Assembly: GCA_947482115.1 (NCBI GenBank)
Contig: CANKII010000001.1
Coordinates: 512,785-576,784 of the forward strand
Source: Fibrobacterota bacterium
GTDB lineage: Bacteria; Fibrobacterota; Fibrobacteria; UBA11236
Reading direction: 5' to 3'
Length of the DNA: 64,000 nt
Program-made: the position numbers and the translations under genes
Notes under the pieces: model-generated
The model's input: only the letters and a program-made list of their open reading frames with translations
What the model was told of the DNA's origin: nothing
The model's database searches: none
Shown: in pieces, positions 1 through 8,060 of the stretch
How the letters are laid out: every line of letters starts with the position of its first letter
Position numbering within the stretch: position 1 is the first letter of the stretch

Positions 1-1042
1 CCAGCAAAGCGAGCAAGACCGAAAGCCGTTTGGAATCAAATCCCATGCTGACACGTTGGGGTGAAGCGAAATGCGTGCGTGAAACCAAAGCCTGTGCTTC
101 GACGAGAATAGGACGCGTCCCTTCCCAAACACAGGAAATCATCGAGCCCGGATCGCGTTCGCCACGGGTTTGCACAAACGCTGCCGAGGGATTGTCGACC
201 GGTGTGAGACCTTCCGCGCCCATTTCAAACACACCGATTTCATGGGTGGCGCCAAAACGGTTTTTCACCGCGCGTAGAATGCGGTAGGAGAGATGGCGAT
301 CGCCTTCAAAATAAATCACCGTGTCCACCATGTGCTCCAGCATGCGCGGTCCGGCCAGCACACCTTCCTTGGTGACATGGCCCACCAGAAACACGGCGCA
401 TCCGGTGGACTTGGCATACGACATGAGCGAGAGCGTGCATTCGCGCAACTGTGAAGGGGAACCCGGCGATCCGGGTAAATCGCTGCGATGCATGGTCTGT
501 ATGGAATCGATGATCAACGCTTTGGCTTTGAGATTCGTAGCGTGGGACAGCGCATTTTCCAAAGCCGTTTCAGCAACGACCTGCAACGAAACACCTGGAA
601 CTTTCAAACGACGTGCGCGCAGTTTGAGTTGTGAAAGACTTTCTTCGCCAGTGGCATAGAGTACCGTCATGTCACTCGATGAAAGCAGTGCGGCCATCTG
701 CAGCAACAAGGTGGACTTTCCAATGCCGGGGTCGCCGCCGATGAGCACGAGCGATCCGGGCACAATGCCGCCACCCAATACGCGATCGAGTTCACCCATG
801 CCGGTGTGAAGCCGTGTATCCGTATCTTCAGGCGCAATGTCCTTCAAAGCCTGCGGAGGATTGGCCAAACCCGCTTTGGGATTTTGGGAAATTGTTCCTC
901 CGACCATAGCCTTGGTATCGGCTTCGGCGACTTCAATCATCGAATCCCATGCACCGCAGGAGGGGCAGCGACCGGCCCATTTTGAAAACGTGTCGCCGCA
1001 TTCACGGCAGGCAAACAGGGATTGGGTTTTGGGTTTGGCCAT
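1..1042 (-). CDS. radA: DNA repair protein RadA (C-terminus off window)
   Basis: RadA is a RecA-like ATPase that promotes branch migration during recombinational repair. The protein starts at an ATG at 1042 and reads open to the window edge, so about 347 N-terminal residues are present and the C-terminal Lon-like domain is cut. The N-terminus has the typical four-cysteine zinc finger (CREC, then CPSCGAW). It is followed by a RecA core with Walker A GDPGIGKST and the RadA-type stretch ending in GFD at the window edge. The start lies 3 bases after the mlaF stop on the same strand, so the two are probably co-transcribed. The assignment is firm from the zinc finger plus the RecA core. Confidence 0.93.
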   Translation of the reverse strand, partial: MAKPKTQSLFACRECGDTFSKWAGRCPSCGAWDSMIEVAEADTKAMVGGTISQNPKAGLANPPQALKDIAPEDTDTRLHTGMGELDRVLGGGIVPGSLVLIGGDPGIGKSTLLLQMAALLSSSDMTVLYATGEESLSQLKLRARRLKVPGVSLQVVAETALENALSHATNLKAKALIIDSIQTMHRSDLPGSPGSPSQLRECTLSLMSYAKSTGCAVFLVGHVTKEGVLAGPRMLEHMVDTVIYFEGDRHLSYRILRAVKNRFGATHEIGVFEMGAEGLTPVDNPSAAFVQTRGERDPGSMISCVWEGTRPILVEAQALVSRTHFASPQRVSMGFDSKRLSVLLALL

Positions 1043-1045
1043 GCG

Positions 1046-1789
1046 TCAGTTACCGATGAATTTTTTGACGTGGGGGTTGGTCGTCGTTCGGATTTCATCC
1101 GGTGTGCCGATGAAGATGATGCGACCTTCATGGAGCATGGCAATGCGATTTGCGACTTTGTAAGCAGAGACCATGTCATGCGTCACCACAAGACTGGTGA
1201 CCCCTAATGTTTTTTGCATGTCCAGAATCAAATCGTTGATGACATCTCCGGTAACGGGATCCAAACCGGTGGTGGGTTCGTCATAAAGCAAAATCTCAGG
1301 ATTCATCGCAATAGCACGTGCCAAACCGAGCCGTTTCTTCATGCCGCCGGAAAGTTCGCTTGGCATTTTGGTTTGCATGTCGGGGGAGAGATGGATGAGA
1401 TTCAGCTTTTCCACGACCATACCATCCAGCTGGGATTCAGTCATCTCCGGGTTATGTTCGCGCACGGCGAACTTGATATTCTCGCCTGCGTTCATCGAAT
1501 CAAACAACGCCGAGCTTTGAAACAGCATTCCCATGCGCCGCCGGATGGTTTGTACATCCATGAAGTTATGCGAGCTGATGACTGTGCCATCCACCAATAC
1601 TTCACCGCCATCGGGTTGCAGCAAACCGATGCAATGTTTGAGAATGACGGATTTGCCACCACCGGAAGCTCCAATAATGACCAAGGTCTCACCGCGATGG
1701 ATGGTGAGATTCACTCCGGCCAATACTTTTTGTTTGCCAAAGGATTTTTCCAATCCGCGCAGTTCAATCAAGGGAGTCGAAGCATTCAT
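1046..1789 (-). CDS. mlaF: Mla-type ABC transporter ATP-binding protein
   Basis: This is the cytoplasmic ATPase of an Mla/Ttg2-type phospholipid transporter that works with the MlaE permease encoded just upstream. Visible motifs are Walker A GASGGGKSV, the signature ELSGGMKKRL, Walker B ILLYDEPTTGLDP and the switch histidine in VVTHDM. I chose the ATG at 1789 (about 247 residues). A longer reading from a TTG at 1816 would overlap mlaE by 14 bases and adds nine residues with no family support. The substrate-binding MCE protein (MlaD) is not seen here and may lie elsewhere. Together with mlaE it indicates a double-membrane envelope. Confidence 0.9.
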   Translation of the reverse strand: MNASTPLIELRGLEKSFGKQKVLAGVNLTIHRGETLVIIGASGGGKSVILKHCIGLLQPDGGEVLVDGTVISSHNFMDVQTIRRRMGMLFQSSALFDSMNAGENIKFAVREHNPEMTESQLDGMVVEKLNLIHLSPDMQTKMPSELSGGMKKRLGLARAIAMNPEILLYDEPTTGLDPVTGDVINDLILDMQKTLGVTSLVVTHDMVSAYKVANRIAMLHEGRIIFIGTPDEIRTTTNPHVKKFIGN

Positions 1790-1802
1790 CTCAATATCCA
1801 GA

Positions 1803-2555
1803 TCAATAAGCCGCAAAAACGATGAAAAAATCCAGCACCAGAATCAACACGCAACTCGAAACCACCGAGCGCATTGTGGCTTCTCCCACGCCACGCGCTC
1901 CGGCTCCGGCATGAATGCCGTGATAATAGCCCATCAAGGTCACAACGAAACCAAAACAGAGGGCTTTTAACAAGCCAATCCACAAGTCGTAGGCATTGAA
2001 CAGAAAGCGCGCTCCATGAATATATGCAGCAGTTGTGAGGTTGAAATTCCAACGGGAGATGGCCCAGCCTCCCAGCATCGCAAGACAATCCGCGAGCACG
2101 ACAAGCAGGGGAAACACGAGAATCCCTGCCAGCATTCGCGGCAGTGCGAGATAGCGCAACGGGTCGAGGTTCAACACCGTCATGGCGTCGAGTTCTTCTT
2201 TTTCCTTCATCGATCCAACTTCGGCAGCGATGGCCGAACCGATTCTTCCGGCCAACACCAGTGCCGTCAGCACCGGCCCGGATTCGATGATCACGAACTT
2301 GCAAATAGCCGTGCCAAGATAGGTATCGGGAACCAGATGCCGGAACTGGTAATGTGCTTGAATGGCCGTCACCGCACCAATGAAGACGGAGATGACCATT
2401 ACCAGTGGCAGGGAAGAGACACCCATGCGCATCATTTGCTGAAAGAGCAGGCCGGGATTCTTGAGCGCCAAAGGCAGTCGGCGAATCATCCCGAAAAACA
2501 GGGACGTGATCTCACCCAGATTTTCCAATGGAGAAATCACTGCGCGTGTCAGCAC
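1803..2555 (-). CDS. mlaE: Mla-type ABC transporter permease
   Basis: MlaE-family permease of about 250 residues with several membrane segments. The family moves glycerophospholipids between the inner and outer membranes. Diagnostic stretches are the central region with GRIGSAIAAEVGSMK and the following EELDAMTVLNLDP, which is the conserved EQIDAL-like coupling region of MlaE. It starts 4 bases after the dnaB stop and is followed within about 13 bases by mlaF, so dnaB, mlaE, mlaF and radA form one compact run. The length is normal for the family. Confidence 0.9.
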   Translation of the reverse strand: MLTRAVISPLENLGEITSLFFGMIRRLPLALKNPGLLFQQMMRMGVSSLPLVMVISVFIGAVTAIQAHYQFRHLVPDTYLGTAICKFVIIESGPVLTALVLAGRIGSAIAAEVGSMKEKEELDAMTVLNLDPLRYLALPRMLAGILVFPLLVVLADCLAMLGGWAISRWNFNLTTAAYIHGARFLFNAYDLWIGLLKALCFGFVVTLMGYYHGIHAGAGARGVGEATMRSVVSSCVLILVLDFFIVFAAY

Positions 2556-2559
2556 GGAA

Positions 2560-3918
2560 TTAAGCGCCCGTCCAGGCTTGGGATTCGTCCTGACGGAAGG
2601 AATAGTTGGTGAACGCCGCGTAATCGGAAACGAACGTTACCGGAACATCGCCAGTCGGGCCGTTGCGCTGCTTGGCCAGAATGATTTTTCCCTTGCCCTT
2701 TTCCGCTTCCTTGTTGTACATCTCATCGCGGTACACGAACATGACAATGTCGGCATCCTGTTCGATGGCGCCGGATTCGCGCAAGTCGGAAAGTTTGGGT
2801 TCGCCGTCGCCACCGCGTTGTTCCACCGCGCGACTCAATTGGGAAAGAGCCATCACGGGAATTTCCAGTTCCTTGGCAAGCGCCTTGAGACCACGCGAGA
2901 TTTGGGAAATTTCCTGCTGACGGTTTTCCATGCGACCCGCACCCTGCATCAACTGTAAATAGTCGACCATCACCATGTCGAGTCCCTGCTGCGCTTTCAA
3001 CCGGCGGCATTTAGCGCGCAATTCAAGAATGTTGAGCGAGGGATGATCGTCGATGAAAATTTTGGAATCGCTGATGGGACCCACGGCCAGCGAGAGTTTC
3101 GGATAATCGCGCTGGGAAAGTTTTCCGGTGCGCAACAAATGCATGTTGACCTGCGCCTGACGACAAAGCACGCGCTGCACCAATTGTTCGCGGCCCATTT
3201 CCAATGAAAAGAAGGCCACGGTCTTGCGATAGTCGATGGCGGCATGGGCCAATATGGAAAGCGCAAGCGCAGTTTTTCCCATACCCGGACGCCCCGCTAA
3301 CACAATGAGATCGGTTTTTTGAAATCCGGAAGTCAGCGCATCCAATTCCTTGAAACCCGAAGGCACACCGATGATTTCACCCTTGGAATAACTTTCGATT
3401 AACTTGAACGTGTCGTTCAGGATGCTCTTGATGGGAAGAAATCCTTCCTTGAGACTGGCTTCGCTGATGGCGAAAATATCGCCCTCGGCTTGATCCATGA
3501 TCAAAGCGGGTTCCTGTGTGCCATCGTAAGCGCGTTCCAGAATCTTGGTGGCGGAACCGATGAGCCGGCGCAGCATGGATTTCTCTTTAACGATTTGGCA
3601 ATGCTCGGCGATATTGGCCGAGGACACTACTTCGGCGGAGACTTCCATCAAGTAGGCGTCGCCACCAGCTTTCTCAAATTGCTGAGCCTTGCGCAACGCG
3701 TCCGCCAGAGTGATGATATCCGGCGGAATATTTTTCTCAAAGAGCGTGGCGATGGCTTGAAAAATCGCGCGATGCTTGTCGAGATAGAAGTCGTCCGGTG
3801 TCAGGCTTTCCAACCCCACGCTCACGGCTTCGGAGTCCAACAGCATGGCGCCGATCACATGTTTTTCAACATCAACGGCTTGCGGCGGAACGCGCAGCCC
3901 GGTATTCTCGATGTTCAT
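2560..3918 (-). CDS. dnaB: Replicative DNA helicase DnaB
   Basis: Hexameric helicase that unwinds DNA at the replication fork. The N-terminal domain starts with PPQAVDVEKHVIGAMLL. The RecA-like C-terminal domain has Walker A GRPGMGKTA, the DnaB motif SLEMGREQL, Walker B MVMVDYLQLM and a late ALSQLSRAVE region. I place the start at the ATG at 3918. It overlaps the upstream stop as ATGA and has a GGGGA ribosome-binding site about 8 bases upstream. The in-frame ATG at 3951 would add only 11 residues lying inside the upstream gene. No intein is visible. The length of about 452 residues is normal. Confidence 0.95.
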   Translation of the reverse strand: MNIENTGLRVPPQAVDVEKHVIGAMLLDSEAVSVGLESLTPDDFYLDKHRAIFQAIATLFEKNIPPDIITLADALRKAQQFEKAGGDAYLMEVSAEVVSSANIAEHCQIVKEKSMLRRLIGSATKILERAYDGTQEPALIMDQAEGDIFAISEASLKEGFLPIKSILNDTFKLIESYSKGEIIGVPSGFKELDALTSGFQKTDLIVLAGRPGMGKTALALSILAHAAIDYRKTVAFFSLEMGREQLVQRVLCRQAQVNMHLLRTGKLSQRDYPKLSLAVGPISDSKIFIDDHPSLNILELRAKCRRLKAQQGLDMVMVDYLQLMQGAGRMENRQQEISQISRGLKALAKELEIPVMALSQLSRAVEQRGGDGEPKLSDLRESGAIEQDADIVMFVYRDEMYNKEAEKGKGKIILAKQRNGPTGDVPVTFVSDYAAFTNYSFRQDESQAWTGA

Positions 3919-4790
3919 CGATTCCCCATATTCAGTCGCGGCATCAGCCACTTCAAGTCATTCCAGGATTCGCGCTTTAATTTCGTTTCCATCTCTGCAT
4001 CTCGAATACTTGCCAAATCAGAGGGATGATGAGAAGCCGTGAACACAAAACCTTCCGCTTCGGATGGATGCTGACGCAAATCATTCAGACCTTTGCCCGT
4101 ACGCAAAACCGATTGGGTGCAGGCTTCGCCGAACAACAACACTGTTGTGCATCCGGCCAGAGCAAGTTCGCGGAAAAAGTAAGGCAGCATGCGGGCGATG
4201 TCCTTGCGCGGCCACGATTTTCCCGGCGCATGCGTTTTCATCACCGAAGTCAGATAAAGCTGGCTGCGATCCAGTTTGATGGCACTCATCATTTTATCCA
4301 GCAGCGCTCCTGCTTCGCCGTCAAATACTTTGGGGTTTGTGGAAAGACTGGGAGCTAATTCTACCAAGGCCAAAGCCGGATGTGAACTTCCTTCCGCACG
4401 AGCCAGCGGAACAGGGGCAGAACGTTCACTGAGCGAAGCTGAGGGAAACCACTTAGGATATTCTTCGTCCAAAAACTTCCAGTACATTTCGAGACTCTTG
4501 AAATCCGGAATAGGTGCTTGCGTGATGATGCGTGGAGGCTCTTCAGCTTTGGCGGGCGCAGAGGTGAATGTTTGAGGCTCTGTTTTCGATTGAGCTAGCA
4601 CCTGTGCAATGCTTTGGAAAAACTCCGGACCTTGCGGGATTTCTCTTGAGGAAATCCGTGTCGATGACGCTGTGGTATTTTGACTCTTAACTACGACCGG
4701 TGCTTTTTTGATCCAAGGGTGGGGGAGGATGACATCCTCCGTTCCAATCTCGGATTGATAGGCCAGATAGGCATCGCGGAGTGAACTCAC
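3915..4790 (-). CDS. Uracil-DNA glycosylase superfamily protein, divergent
   Basis: The second half of this 291-residue protein aligns with the family 4/5-type uracil-DNA glycosylase fold. It has a block GEAGALLDKMMSAI followed by LYLTSVMKTHAPGKS, a later VLLFGEACTQ strand and a final TASHHPSDL that corresponds to the leucine-loop/HPS motif. The usual first motif (GExPG) is eroded to VELAPS. Only two cysteines are present (in AGCTT and GEACTQ), so the four-cysteine iron-sulphur cluster typical of family 4 cannot form. About 135 N-terminal residues are low-complexity and unassigned. The gene overlaps coaBC and dnaB by 4 bases at either end, so it is translationally coupled. Activity on uracil is uncertain. 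Confidence 0.7.
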   Translation of the reverse strand: MSSLRDAYLAYQSEIGTEDVILPHPWIKKAPVVVKSQNTTASSTRISSREIPQGPEFFQSIAQVLAQSKTEPQTFTSAPAKAEEPPRIITQAPIPDFKSLEMYWKFLDEEYPKWFPSASLSERSAPVPLARAEGSSHPALALVELAPSLSTNPKVFDGEAGALLDKMMSAIKLDRSQLYLTSVMKTHAPGKSWPRKDIARMLPYFFRELALAGCTTVLLFGEACTQSVLRTGKGLNDLRQHPSEAEGFVFTASHHPSDLASIRDAEMETKLKRESWNDLKWLMPRLNMGNR

Positions 4791-6007
4791 TTTTGAGACC
4801 CCAACTGTTCCGCGATGCGCTGAACCAGATTCACTGCGAGTTTGCTTTTTTCCATCACCACTAATGGTTCGGAATCCATGGACTCGGTGTTCAGAATCGC
4901 AGCTTCGACTTGATCCTGACCAAATCCCTGCCCGGCATTCGAGAGAGGTGTATTCACTACCATAAGGTCACAGTTCTTCGCCTTCATTTTCTCACGGGCA
5001 TGAGCCACGGCAGATTCGGTTTCCAGCGCAAAGCCCACGAGGATTTGACCGGCAGGCTTGTGTTCCCCAAGCTCCTGCAAAATGTTTGTCGCGGGTTTCA
5101 ACTCGAGGTTTTTCAAAAAGCGCGAGTCTTTCCACTTCCCCGCGTCCGTTTTAACAGGGATGAAATCGGCAATGGCAGCAGCCATGATCACTACATCCGA
5201 GTCTTTTTGCTTTTCAATCATGGAGGTGCGAAACTCGGTGCTGGTGCGAACCCGGCTCACCCGAATTCCCGCAGGAGCTTCTTCCTCCGCAACACCGAGA
5301 ATCAAATGCACATCCGCTCCTGCCAACTCAAGCGCACGAGCGATGGCAATGGCGGTTTTTCCACTGCTGCGATTCGACAAAAAGCGCACGCCGTCCAAAG
5401 GTTCTTCGGTGTGTCCGCCGGAAATCAAAACCTTCTTGTCTTTTAAATCTGGGGTTGATTTTCCAAACTCTAAAACCAAATCGATGTAAGCGACTATTTC
5501 TTCAGGGGTTATCAATTTCCCTTCGCCCACTTCGCCGCAGGCCAAGTCCCCGCTGGCCGTGGGCAAAACACAAACTCCGCGCGCAGATAAACGCTGAAAA
5601 TGTTCACGTACCGGAGCGGATTGCAGCATAACGGTATTCATTGCTGGAGCAACGATGACGGGGCCATCATAAGCCAGGGCCGTGGTGGAGATAATGGAAC
5701 CTGTGAGCCCCCACGATAATTCGGCCAGCGTATGCGCGGTGCAGGGTGCGATGACGAAGAGTTCAGCCCAGCGGGCCAGCTCAATATGACGCATGGTGCC
5801 ATTGGCCACATCGGTCCACGCATCTTCCACGACGGGAGATCCGGTCAGGGCGGCGAAGGTGTTGGGATGCACCAGCCTAGCGGCACTGGGCGTCATGATG
5901 ACGCGAACTTCCGCGCCTTTTTCCTTCAAACGCTGAATGAGATCGCAGGCTTTATAAGCCGCGATGCTGCCGGTAACCCCGATGAGAATGCGCTTGTTCT
6001 GGAGCAT
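4787..6007 (-). CDS. coaBC: Bifunctional phosphopantothenoylcysteine decarboxylase/synthetase
   Basis: This enzyme joins cysteine to 4'-phosphopantothenate and then decarboxylates the product, two steps of coenzyme A synthesis. The N-terminal flavoprotein half has the GSIAAYK start, the active-site histidine in MRHIELARWAE, the PAMNTVM motif and the substrate-clamp cysteine in ACGEVGEG. The C-terminal synthetase half begins near residue 190 with LISGGHTEEPLDGVRFLSNR and contains LKNLELKPATNIL. Length (406 aa) is normal. Its stop overlaps the start of the glycosylase-like gene (ATGA), and rpoZ lies just upstream, which is a common arrangement in bacteria. Confidence 0.95.
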   Translation of the reverse strand: MLQNKRILIGVTGSIAAYKACDLIQRLKEKGAEVRVIMTPSAARLVHPNTFAALTGSPVVEDAWTDVANGTMRHIELARWAELFVIAPCTAHTLAELSWGLTGSIISTTALAYDGPVIVAPAMNTVMLQSAPVREHFQRLSARGVCVLPTASGDLACGEVGEGKLITPEEIVAYIDLVLEFGKSTPDLKDKKVLISGGHTEEPLDGVRFLSNRSSGKTAIAIARALELAGADVHLILGVAEEEAPAGIRVSRVRTSTEFRTSMIEKQKDSDVVIMAAAIADFIPVKTDAGKWKDSRFLKNLELKPATNILQELGEHKPAGQILVGFALETESAVAHAREKMKAKNCDLMVVNTPLSNAGQGFGQDQVEAAILNTESMDSEPLVVMEKSKLAVNLVQRIAEQLGSQK

Positions 6008-6086
6008 GATTTTCCATACGCAAAAATAGGCTTATGCCCTTTGGGCGTTGGGAACAAAATGGAAAAAAACGGCCGGATGGGCCGGA

Positions 6087-6308
6087 TTATGTTGCGGAGG
6101 GAGTCGGTTCTTCTTCGATGGCGATCAACCGGTCATTCTTGAACTTGTTCAAGGAAATGGTGGTCGGCTTTTCGGAAAGCTTGATGAATCCGAGATTGGC
6201 CTGTTCATTGATGAAACGGGCTTCCTGCGAAGTCATGATGACAGAGCGGAAGGGGGAAATGCCCTTGGCGTAGCAGGCTTCTATGGAAAGATGCTGGTTC
6301 TTCGACAT
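6087..6308 (-). CDS. rpoZ: DNA-directed RNA polymerase omega subunit
   Basis: A 73-residue protein matching the small omega (RpoZ) subunit that helps assemble RNA polymerase. The supporting signature is PFRSVIMTSQEARFINEQA, which corresponds to the conserved 'fr.v..as.rArqln' helix of omega. It sits directly upstream of coaBC, the usual neighbour of rpoZ, on the same strand. The C-terminus is short and acidic. The sequence is divergent and the protein is small, so the call rests on one motif and on context. Confidence 0.75.
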   Translation of the reverse strand: MSKNQHLSIEACYAKGISPFRSVIMTSQEARFINEQANLGFIKLSEKPTTISLNKFKNDRLIAIEEEPTPSAT

Positions 6309-6349
6309 TTTAGGACCCCTTTTTGAATTTCCGTTTCACACAAATAAAC

Positions 6350-6439
6350 TGGCAGAGGGAGGGGGATTCGAACCCCCGTGACCTGTGAGGGTCAACATGC
6401 TTTCCAAGCATGTACCTTAAACCGCTCGGACATCCCTCT
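6350..6439 (-). tRNA. tRNA-Ser(GGA)
   Basis: Read on the minus strand, the acceptor stem AGAGGGA pairs with TCCCTCT, followed by the discriminator G and an encoded CCA. The anticodon arm CATGC-TTGGAAA-GCATG gives anticodon GGA (serine, UCC/UCU codons). A long variable arm is present, as expected for a class II tRNA, and the T-arm contains GGTTCGAATCC. It lies just upstream of rpoZ on the same strand. Confidence 0.96.
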
Positions 6440-6462
6440 ATCATTTTTAAACTGGGATGGGA

Positions 6463-6490
6463 AATTTAAGAAATTTCACAGCTGAGTCAA
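6463..6490 (-). promoter_or_regulatory. Probable sigma-70-type promoter of tRNA-Ser
   Basis: On the minus strand TTGACT (6490-6485) is followed after 16 bases by TAAATT (6468-6463), about 24 bases upstream of the tRNA 5' end. Spacing and position fit a housekeeping promoter. The -10 is imperfect. Confidence 0.5.
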
Positions 6491-6537
6491 CCAAAACCCG
6501 GCTTTAGTCCCTCAAGCACAGAAAACACAAATCTGGC

Positions 6538-8052
6538 CTATTTTCCGCCTTGGTTGTTCGTCTTTGGCTTGTCCTTTGGCGTGGTAACGTAAACGCCTGA
6601 AGCCATGGACTCATTTTGGGAAACCGACTTCCCATCCAAGGAATTCAGGTGTACCCCCGATGGCCGGGAAAATTCGGGTTTTGTCTTCACAAATCGAACT
6701 GCATTCGAGTGCGCACGTACTTTCACCGTTTGCGAACGAATTCCGGTTGTCACGCCTGCGGTGACCAAGGTGCGGTAAAGGACATGCGCAATGGTGTCAT
6801 GGCCAATCCTACCCGGATGCACTCCGTCTGAAGTTGCCACGAGGGTGCCCAATGCCGAAAGGAAGGGCGTGTACATGTCCGAAACACCCACAACGGCTGA
6901 CGAACGCGAAGTCGCCACTACCTGTAATGCCGGAACGACGGAATCGCGGATGATGTCACCGTTGATGCCATTGGTGCCGGATTCGCCCGTGGGAGGGAAA
7001 GGCCAAGTGTTATTCACTTTCCAAGCCGGGAGGGGCTTGATTAGCACGAACTTCGGTTTGGGATTCATGTTGTTGTACAGTGTGTCGATGAAATACTGGT
7101 AGGAGGAAATGTAGTCGGCAGTTTTCCACCAATTTATACGCGAGTCATTGGTACCCAGCTTGATGGTGATGTAGTGCGGCTTTCGTATGAATAGGGTATC
7201 CATCTGCGCCTTTTCCGTGATGTAGGACTTGTAGGTTCCCGCATTGGGAAAGGTTTTGCGTTGCATCCAGTCGCCAATCCGTCCGCCGTTCCACACCCAA
7301 AACCTTTTCCCGAGGAGCATATTCAGGCGAATGGGATAGGCGTCTTTGATGCTCACGCCTGCGGTTCCCGAACCGAAGGTAATGCTATTCCCGACGCACA
7401 TCACACGAATGGATTGTGCGACGAATCCTTCAAATACGCGTCTGCCTAAAGAATCACTGGTTGCAGTGGCAGGGTTGATGCTGTCCGTAAACAAAGCCTG
7501 TCTGCCCACAAATGGTGTGTAAAGATCCACGGTATCCGTTCCCTTGTCCTTCGCCACTTTGCGAACGAGGGGAAGAATGGAATTTCCGATCACGGAACCA
7601 CGCAGCAGATTGGGTGATTGTGTTCCCGCTTCATTTTTCCATACCGGGGTCGGATACACAACAAGAATGCGCGGTTGCGAAGGCATGGAAGAGAGCGTAT
7701 CGATTAAGGCCTTGTAATCCCGTTCAAAGTTTGCGCTGTCACCCCAGTTCACCGACTTGGAATCATTTCCACCCAATTGAATGCTCACAATGTCCGGCTG
7801 ATAGGCGAACACCTGCGCGAGCTTGCCTGACGTCCAATAACTGGAGTCACCGCTTTTCAGAACGGTGCCGCCGCTGAAAGCGTAGCTGATCACGCTGTCG
7901 GCGGGTAAGCGAACGCCGACACGCGCGGGATAACCCGCGTTGGCAACGCTGCCGCCAATGGCCGCCCACCGGAGAGTCCTCACAGTTTGCGCCGTGGAAG
8001 CGACGGCCAATGTCAACAGAGTCAAAGAGATGATGCGGGAGAAAAAATTCAT
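6538..8052 (-). CDS. Secreted protein with two tandem SGNH/GDSL hydrolase domains
   Basis: A 504-residue exported protein with an N-terminal signal peptide (about residues 1-21). The family hydrolyses ester bonds, often acetyl groups on plant polysaccharides. Domain 2 (about 215-430) has a full set of motifs: GNSIT with serine 223, GTND at 300-303 and DGVHP with Asp409/His412. Domain 1 (about 28-210) keeps the same layout (GGS at 33-35, GGND at 94-97), but the last block reads DSINP, so the catalytic histidine is an asparagine (residue 193). Domain 1 is therefore probably inactive or has another role. The tail (about 440-504) resembles a degenerate C-terminal sorting domain. An esterase follows 8 bases upstream on the same strand. 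Confidence 0.82.
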   Translation of the reverse strand: MNFFSRIISLTLLTLAVASTAQTVRTLRWAAIGGSVANAGYPARVGVRLPADSVISYAFSGGTVLKSGDSSYWTSGKLAQVFAYQPDIVSIQLGGNDSKSVNWGDSANFERDYKALIDTLSSMPSQPRILVVYPTPVWKNEAGTQSPNLLRGSVIGNSILPLVRKVAKDKGTDTVDLYTPFVGRQALFTDSINPATATSDSLGRRVFEGFVAQSIRVMCVGNSITFGSGTAGVSIKDAYPIRLNMLLGKRFWVWNGGRIGDWMQRKTFPNAGTYKSYITEKAQMDTLFIRKPHYITIKLGTNDSRINWWKTADYISSYQYFIDTLYNNMNPKPKFVLIKPLPAWKVNNTWPFPPTGESGTNGINGDIIRDSVVPALQVVATSRSSAVVGVSDMYTPFLSALGTLVATSDGVHPGRIGHDTIAHVLYRTLVTAGVTTGIRSQTVKVRAHSNAVRFVKTKPEFSRPSGVHLNSLDGKSVSQNESMASGVYVTTPKDKPKTNNQGGK

Positions 8053-8060
8053 GATACTCG

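Noticed and set aside
1214-1970. Long plus-strand open frames opposite mlaF
   Set aside because: They have no motifs, and the minus strand carries clear ABC ATPase signatures.
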